NCBI GenBank assembly: GCA_015501075.1
Contig: JADNYJ010000299.1
Coordinates: 1-40,204 of the forward strand
Direction of reading: 5' to 3'
DNA: 40,204 nt
Origin: Gymnopilus junonius
Lineage: Eukaryota > Basidiomycota > Agaricomycetes > Agaricales > Galerinaceae
In this document: positions 33,199 to 40,204 of the stretch, in pieces
Layout: every line of letters starts with the position of its first letter
Position numbering within the stretch: the first letter of the stretch is position 1
Translations under genes and position numbers: made by a program
Notes under the pieces: generated by a model
Databases searched by the model: none
What the model was told of the DNA's origin: nothing
Seen by the model: the letters and a program-made list of their open reading frames with translations, nothing else

Positions 33199-33355
33199 TA
33201 ATTAATTTTCACAAGTTACACATATCTAGAAGACGGATGTGATTTTGTATAAATAATGACATTTAATAATACTGCCTTCTCCCTCTAAGAGTCAAGCTTT
33301 AATGCTCAATGGTCTCAAGCAGGATAATTGTCTGCATGGCCAATCAGTGCAAAGA

Positions 33356-36300
33356 ACTATAAAGTAATGAAGCCAGTGATTGTAAAGTAAAGACTTACTC
33401 TTGAGAGAGGTATGACAACAACCAGTTCTTGCTCTTCAAGCACTAATGGAAGACAAGCAAAGTGACATGCCACTTGCATGGTTCAATTATCTCTATTTCA
33501 TTGATGCTGCACTCCAGAGTTGAGCACAGAGAATAGGAAAGTTGAGGTAAGGATCATGAGGGATACTGGCAGTCCAATGATGATGAATGCCAAGGTATGT
33601 CTTCATCTGTTTTGAGCCCATATAAAAGTGAACTATGTAAGCAACTTGTGCTGGTATGACATAAGATGAGTCTTTGGTCAAGATCATAATGCAAGAATTG
33701 CCTGGGTGATTTGAGGATATAGAAAAGGTCAACCCATGGATCATGAGACATGAAGGCAGAACTCCTTGAAGTGGTATGTCGATTTTAGCTCGTATAAAGG
33801 CAAAGTGAAGGTCAGAAGGTAATGGATGTTCTGTTCCATTGCTTGAACCAGCCCATCCATCCCTTTCATGAATCAATAGTTCCGGTCTAACAGTCATCTG
33901 CACATGATCATGGAGCTGACAATGGAGAAGCCCTCAGGGCAGCCTGACTTTGACAGGAGCATCTGGAGATTCACCGAGCATGTGTAAGCACAAGCCATGG
34001 TGCCCTCAATTTCACCTATTCATGATTAATAGATCAGCTACCAACGACACTGGAAAAGAGGATGCTACCAATTTTTCCATTATTAGGCATTCTTTGAAGA
34101 ACCCCTATAAGCCATTCAAAAGGGAATGTCCACCAGGAGTGCACAGGACCAAATAATAGAAGGTATTGGTGAACATGAAGGGCCATGTGGTGATTTGGCT
34201 AGAGTTTGTAGCTTGGAAAGAGACATGTGATGCCATTGAGATAGTCCAACATGTGAGTAAGATATGCATCAGCACTGGTTTTCATAATAACATGGGATGA
34301 GGCAAGGATGATTGCTGAAATAAGTGATAGTGTGACATGCAATATTTCATAGCATCTTCGTGAGTGCTTGTCATTGACCTTAGGAATTCCCCAAAGCTGG
34401 ATTAAAGATGCTGCTAAATGTGTTGTTCTAATACCTGCCATTGATCTGCTTTGAGCTTTCCATGGTGGGGCTGTCCAAGTTTTGCAGGAATGGAGGCCAT
34501 CCATGTGGGCATAAGAATTTGCTCAATATCAGTCCAGATTTGTGCCATTTTGTCAGCCTGTAGAACATGTCCACAAGAAGTTGAACTCATTGCGCCAGTC
34601 TCATGAAGCTCCATTTGTTCTGTGCGCTAAAAAAAAAGTATTAGCAAAAGATCCATAAGCAAGAATATCATCTACCCATGTAAGAATACTGCCACAATAA
34701 TCTTGTTTCATATACGTGGCCTGATTCTTCAGAAGGATCAGCAAAGGACATCATATTTGATCACAGACAGACAAACTCAAGAGCTCAGGCAGTGATTCTC
34801 ATAAGCTTCTTTAACCTGTGTGCTTAGGTGGGTCCAAATGTTGTGCTGTATGGTGCTTTGAGCCATTTTTTCAGTTTCTCAACAGATTTTTTGTCACTTT
34901 CTTTGAAGTCTGATGGGGTTGGGCCAAATTCAATGGTGATAACCATTGTCTCTTGGAATGACTGGAGGTGGATACCTAGGATATTTGTGAAGTGTTCATT
35001 GATAAGTCCTAGGAAGTGATTATGAGCTGGATCGATTACCACACAATTGACCATGTCAAAGTATGGGAGGTGCATAAGCTCCAACAGTCTAACTCCAGAT
35101 TGCTTGAATTGTGCTTCCTGAGCCTCAGCAGTTTTGGCTGCCTTATAATCATCTGCAGCATTGCAGAATTCTTGGTCCATCTGGAATGTCCATTTGGAGT
35201 ATTCCATGTTTTGAAGTCCAGGATGAGAAAGCTTGCAGTGGCAAACATTACAGAAATGTTCATCGAGTAGGAAGCAAACCCCATATCTTCCTGGCTGCAG
35301 GAAGATCACAGACAATGAGTATAAGCACACAATAGATTAGGCAACCATCTGGAAACTTTGCTGTTTGAGAAAACCAGATACCCGACTCCCAGAATCCAAG
35401 AAACTCTTCTATAACAGGTGCAAGGTAATGGTTTGTTGCAGTTAATGGTGGCTCATTTGGTCCTGGAATAACACCCACTAAAAACATATTTTCTGGTTTA
35501 TTTCTCAGATTAATAGTGAGATTGAGACATATGATAGAGATGACACCAACAGAAGCTTTCTTGCCAGCTTGTTTGTTTGTGAATGGATTGAAAAAGTCCA
35601 GACCAAGGCTGAAGCAGTAGCGACCTTCTGGCCCACTGCTGGATTGAAATGGTTTCCCATCCCAGCCACGGAACTTATGAAGAAATTCTCCATCAAAGAC
35701 ATCTTGCATTTCAAGCCAATGGTGCCTCTTAAGTATTCCAGGTGTGATCTATGTGGTCCTTCGAAACCAGGGCAGGATGTCAAAGATGCCACATAATCTT
35801 TGAAAGAAAAGGCCACAAATTTTTTAATTGGAACCTGGACCTCAACATTTCCAAATAGTCATGGTCACGTTATGTGGGTCGCGCACTCATTTCCATCCTC
35901 AAATTCACAGTGGGTGCAATATTTAGAGTAGCTGGGGATGGGTGAACAGCCTACATAGCTGGGTGCATAAAGCTTGTGGCATGCTGCCTTTGGGCAAACA
36001 GCATAAATCACTTCATTTCTGTCAATTAGAAATTGCTTCACAGTGCTATCCGGGTCTTTTGGAAAGTCAGCAAGAAGCTTACGATCTTGAGTTGAAAGTG
36101 TAGGATTATTTCACTACAAAGTTAACTGGATGATGTAGCGAAGCATGGCTAGAAGGAAGTGGCTGCCCCGCCTGCTTAAATGAGCATAACCTGCAAGACA
36201 ACCATTGTAAAAATTGAAGCCTGGATGATAGGATCCGCATTGGGAAGAATTGGAGAAGTATGTTTCTCTATGAATGAAAGTCAGATCCCATGCATAATGA

Positions 36301-36903
36301 TCCAAGGAAAGTGCTGGCTTGGCTGTGTTGTATAAACCTTTTGAAACTGGTTCTTCTGTATTTCTTGGGAGCTCATTTTGGGCCTTATTCCAAACTTTTT
36401 TGCCTCCTTTAACTTGGCCATGAGACAGTTCAACCAGTCAGCAATGGCAGCCTTGGTGGCTTGAACAGATGGCGACCTGCTTGTCACACCAGAGAGCTCA
36501 TGGAAAACCAAATGAATCGATGCCACCGATGAGGAGAATGGAAAGATGTCATTGCAGTGCCTGGGCAACTGCACACTTGCGAGTTCATCTTCTGCTTTTG
36601 CTATGAGAGCATCAACCTTTTTTTCAATGTCGCAGAGTTGGCTAAGGCATTCATCAATGAAGTGTAGTACGTATCGAGTCTTGGAGAGCAGGTTGGAGTA
36701 GTTGACCTTCAGTCATCATGGAAAGACAGGACACAGGATATATGGGTTGCAATGAAATCATCCTGCCTTTGGCAAACACGCCATGCAGATTCAAAAGCTT
36801 CATTTAAAAGCAGCACTTTGTCTTGATGTTCATGGGATTTAAAGGTAGGCAGTGATACATTTGCGCCATCACATTGGGTGACTTGACAATAGCATGGGGG
36901 CAT
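33356..36903 (-). pseudogene. CACTA-type (Tnp2-like) transposase pseudogene, right copy
   Basis: This is the mirror of 17170-20756 with the same motifs: MPPCYCQV start at 36903, GRYCFSLGLDFFNPF near 35600, the VVIDPAHNHFLGL core near 35010-35040, and HSWWTFPFE in the region 34105-34153. The stops described for the left copy are shared. Private differences include a 32-bp deletion near 33935, an extra base near 35762 that shifts the frame at PGFE, and a missing base near 35282. The right copy is thus slightly more broken. Confidence 0.85.
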
Positions 36904-37212
36904 GAGATGAAAGTAGTGAAGGAAAACAATTTGAAGAAGATCTCTTTAAATATCCACCATCAACAAGCAGACTTCATGCCTTGTTGAACCAATTTCGTGA
37001 CATCACTACGATGATATACAAGGAGGACAAGGGCAAGATAAGGCAAGAAGGGCAAATACAAGGGCATCAAGATTGCGCTATGTGATAGTAGGACAAGGGA
37101 ACAAGCATTTCCAAAAGATCAAGATGGCTCATGGCTCTGTAGGGATCATATTAATGAGTACTGCATACATCAATGGTTGTGAGAGTAATGACAATGTTTT
37201 ATACACAGACTG

Positions 37213-39641
37213 CTCACTCTGACATGACTGCATAGAAATTATCCTTAGAATTTTCACAACTGAGGCCTGCAACACCCAGGGCAAGATGCTTGACAACTGT
37301 GCTTGCTGTTTGATGGTGAACGAGGTCACGATTGGTAAGTGCATCTTACAGCATCGGTACAAAAGAGTCACAGTAGTAAGCAGATTGGGGTCCAATGTAT
37401 TTGAATATGAAGGATCAAGTCTTCAAACAACCTGTGTGAATGTTCAGCTCTGCAGTACTATATTCATTCAGTATGAGCTGCAATGGCGATGGCGACAGTG
37501 CTGCACACTCGACTCTGACATTCTTGAACATGCAAATTGGTGAGAAGAATGGAAAGGACATTCTGTGGCCCCTAATCTTGGCAATGTAACCAAAGGAATT
37601 GACAGTGGCACGTCAAATGTCTTCTCCGTGTACCTTTAGCAGGTCGAGTAATTCAAAACAGATACACATCCATTTGCATGCCAGTACAAACTCAGCATCA
37701 CGATCTGCAATACAACTGATCAAGTTTATCGAAGCCTCCTGTTCCACAGAACAGCTGTCATTCAAGGCACTGGTAAAGATAAGAAATTAGGATACTCAGT
37801 CAGATAATGGGTAAACAATGACTCACATAAATCCTTGATGAGGATCCATCATGGTCATACCAATGATGTTTGCAATTGCACCTTCAGCTGTGATGATACT
37901 GCCCAAAGTGTCCGGATACTCTTCCCTGAGCTGCTCGAACAGCACAAGACCAAGCACTAGCAGTCAGATCCATTGCTTTGTCAACACTCTTGTTGTTGAG
38001 ATGCCAAAGAATAGTAGAGATGATCTGAGTAAGGTAGGGCTTAATGCAGATACCCAAGGCATTGACAACTGTTCCAAATCCATCGCAAATAACTTGATCT
38101 TCAGCCATTTGTACCTGGAAGGAATAGATGATGCCAGTGAATAATCACACTCCAAGTCACTCGTCAATGTCAGAGGCACTGAGAGTTGCAACAACTGTGG
38201 TGATTGTTTCCATAACCACCTTTCGATAGGGCTCCACCTCATCTTTGAGTTCATTGATGATCCTGCCAATGATTTCCAAAACACCAGCCATGGTTCTGAC
38301 CTTCTGCTGCTCATCCTGTAAACCATGGGCAATGCAATCTACCAAATTATGAAGATGTGGAAGGACAGTACATCCCATCGTAATGCTGATTTGCTGAACA
38401 ATGCGGATGCCTGCATGCCTAGCTTGCCATGACTTTTTGGAATGACAGACAGCTTTAAGGAAAGGAAGGAGAGATGGGATACCGAGTGCTGATGCAACCA
38501 TGCAGAAGGTGCATGCAGTGGTGTTTTGGACATATTTGTCAGCATGATCATATTGGGTCACATTGTTGAGATCATATGGGCCAGACCAGCTGCTTTGGAA
38601 AGGTTAGAGATAATTTCATGACCCTCAACATGCACATAATAATCCTCATCAATGTGGGTGAACAAGGTCATCTAGCTTGTATAGTACATAGTCAATAACT
38701 TTGACAAGTAAATGCTGCTCCTGATCTTCAAGAGTCCATTCCATGAGAAGAGGGAGGATTTTGTTGAAAAGAGGTCCATGAGTTCGAAGAGCAGTTTTGC
38801 GAACAGGTGGTGGATCATTCTTGATTTTCTTCTTTCAGAATGTTGGCAAAGTACTGTGCATCCTCCGCTTTGAAGAAAGCCAAGTTTCCTACACCAGGAA
38901 TTTCTGTAGGCAGCTCAGGGGAAAGCCCAGTGGCAGCAGCAGCTGCAGCTGCATCGGAACTCTCCTGAATTTGGAAGCCTCTGACTTCAGTAATTGGGGT
39001 GGCCATGAACTTGCATGGGCAATCGAAGGCACGTAACCAGGTGGAGGCATCACGATGACATAGTCTGCAGCAGGCAAGACAGTGTAGAGCTCTTCATCTG
39101 TGAGATAACAATTGTGCTTATCATCTTGCATTATACCAAGTGCATTCATGATAATAGGCATCATGGGCTGTTCAGGAGCTGGGGCAGGTGTTTGGTCCTA
39201 TCGAAACATTTTGGGGTTTCAGAAACTGCAGTTTCTGCAGGTGTAGCAACCCAGTGAGAGCAGTGCACTTTTGGAGCAGAAGCCTCAATAGCGTCATTGG
39301 ATCACTTCTCATTAGGGTCCAAACCCAACCTCTTTCTCGGGAGCACGTCCAATCTTCGAGGGTAATCTAGAGTGAGAGGGGGTGGCAGAGATGGAGATGC
39401 TGCTGAGTGTGAGTTGCTTGTTGTTGGTGGGAGGTGTGATGGGAAAAGCTGTAAAGGAAAGCTGAGCATGTTGCTGTTTGAAAAATAATGCAGTGCTTAC
39501 TTTACCAGTTATAAACCTCTGTCCTCTGAATGAGGTGGAGGATGATGTATCGACTACGATGAAGGAAGGTAAGTAATTACATACAAGAGGGAATGCACAG
39601 ATACTTACCATCCTTACCCTCCACTCCAAATTGCCCTGCAC
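37213..39641 (-). pseudogene. SF3B1: SF3B1 pseudogene, right copy
   Basis: This is the mirror of 14430-16860, with the same central HEAT deletion and the same stop pattern. Long stretches such as [48 protein letters not shown] and the [11 protein letters not shown] block are identical to the left copy. Because the lesions are shared, decay came before the inverted duplication. Confidence 0.92.
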
Positions 39642-39659
39642 ACACAGCTATCTCACTCA

Positions 39660-40204
39660 TTGAGGCTTGTGCAGTCAGAATCTCGGTACTTGGTCGATGT
39701 GTTTGAGACAAAACATGGAGGCCCGAAGCCTCCCAGCAATAATGTTGTCACCAATCGAGCTTGTGGGGATGCTGAGCAGGAATTAGAAATGGTGCAAAAG
39801 CAAGAATATCAGAAATTCCAATATTCTTATGCACTCAACGACCACCTCTGTGGTAAGAGGCTAGCATAGTACACAGCGTGTTGAGACTTCAGAGTGTGAC
39901 AAGGTTCATGTGTGTGATCAGCACACTGATCTACGTGAACTGTAACAAGCCTGTTTTGATCACTGTCTTCATGTTCATCTCATCTCCTGTGCTGCATTGG
40001 ACTTTCCGATGCAACACATCAACTCAGAGATGGCACAAGTATACTTAGAAATGGCACATCCTGCTCCAGGTATACTTTATTATACATGTCATGTTCACAA
40101 GCCACTCATTCATCACTGTCTTCATGTTCATTTCATCTCCTGTGCTGCATTGGACTTTCCGATGTAACACAAGTTGACTCAGAAATGGTACATCCTGCTC
40201 CAGG
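39660..40204 (+). pseudogene. Partial 5' end of the large unnamed family gene, right copy
   Basis: This is the mirror of 13864-14410. The ATG at 39660 opens MRLVQSESRYLVDVFETKHG and the frame runs to YALNDHLCG with a GTAAGA donor near 39854. The left copy has one extra C here (NDPPLW) that breaks the frame, so the right copy keeps the better exon. The small SEM..HPAPG exons follow at about 40010-40070 and 40180-40204. The rest of the gene would lie beyond the window. Confidence 0.65.

Larger units (their letters stand above)
33165..40204 (-). repeat. Right arm of the ~7-kb inverted repeat
   Basis: This is the reverse complement of 13864-20947. The inner edge is at TGCTCT (33165-33170), within the last codons of the unnamed coiled-coil gene. 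The outer edge is not reached: homology is still perfect at the last base of the window (CCTGCTCCAGG). The arm therefore is at least 7040 bp and may continue. Confidence 0.95.

Noticed and set aside
1..40204. LTR or LINE retrotransposons
   Set aside because: I found no reverse-transcriptase YxDD block, integrase zinc motif or matching direct terminal repeats in any frame I could read.
13864..40204. Inverted structure as a mating-type or telomeric palindrome
   Set aside because: No homeodomain, pheromone-receptor or telomere-repeat sequence is visible; the content is pseudogenes and transposase.
1..40204. tRNA, rRNA or CRISPR features
   Set aside because: No GGTTCGAATCC-type tRNA arm in a cloverleaf context, no rRNA-like sequence, and no regularly spaced short repeats were found by eye.

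Overview
The window looks like a repeat-rich, gene-poor stretch of an Agaricomycete (Basidiomycota) nuclear genome. Three things suggest this. Introns are short GT-AG introns of about 50-60 bp wherever they can be placed. The decayed genes read most like mushroom homologues (MCM4, threonine synthase, SF3B1, a P4-ATPase, a WD40 membrane protein). Several unnamed protein families that I know as multicopy in mushroom genomes are present. Species cannot be told from the sequence. I found no gene that I would call intact: nearly every recognisable coding region carries stops, frameshifts or internal deletions.

Layout. 1-800: one unrecognised minus-strand reading frame. 809-2152: a short hAT transposon with terminal inverted repeats (TIRs), an 8-bp target duplication and a broken transposase 3' end. 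2416-3600: unassigned exons. 3620-6702: MCM4 pseudogene. 6795-8475: threonine synthase pseudogene. 8480-9955: weak minus-strand frames. 9955-10640: P4-ATPase fragment. 10960-14410 (minus): a large pseudogene of an unnamed basidiomycete family.

From 13864 to the right end the window is built around a very large inverted repeat. The left arm (13864-20947) and right arm (33165-40204) are about 7 kb each and nearly identical, with about 12.2 kb between them. Each arm carries the 5' part of the unnamed family gene, a decayed SF3B1 gene and a decayed CACTA-type (Tnp2-like) transposase. The right arm runs to the window edge, so the true outer end is not seen. Against the inner ends of the arms lie two copies, in the same orientation, of a second unnamed coiled-coil gene (20954-22158 and 31203-33004). 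This arrangement fits a fold-back or template-switch event.

The spacer also holds a minus-strand unnamed gene split by a 288-bp MITE (non-autonomous DNA element) at a TA dinucleotide, a WD40/membrane pseudogene (25473-27228), a third and older SF3B1 fragment (28519-28742, minus), a pair of 46-bp inverted repeats (27508 and 30070) and a 33-bp tandem repeat.

The pseudogenes keep introns, so they are DNA-level copies and not retrocopies. Their damage is dominated by CpG-to-TpG/CpA changes: Arg codons become stop, Gln, His or Cys, and the P4-ATPase catalytic Asp becomes Asn. This is what deamination of methylated CpG would leave. The arms share the same lesions, so the inverted duplication is younger than the decay. 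I read the region as methylated, silenced heterochromatin that collected housekeeping-gene copies and transposons and was recently rearranged into a large inverted duplication.
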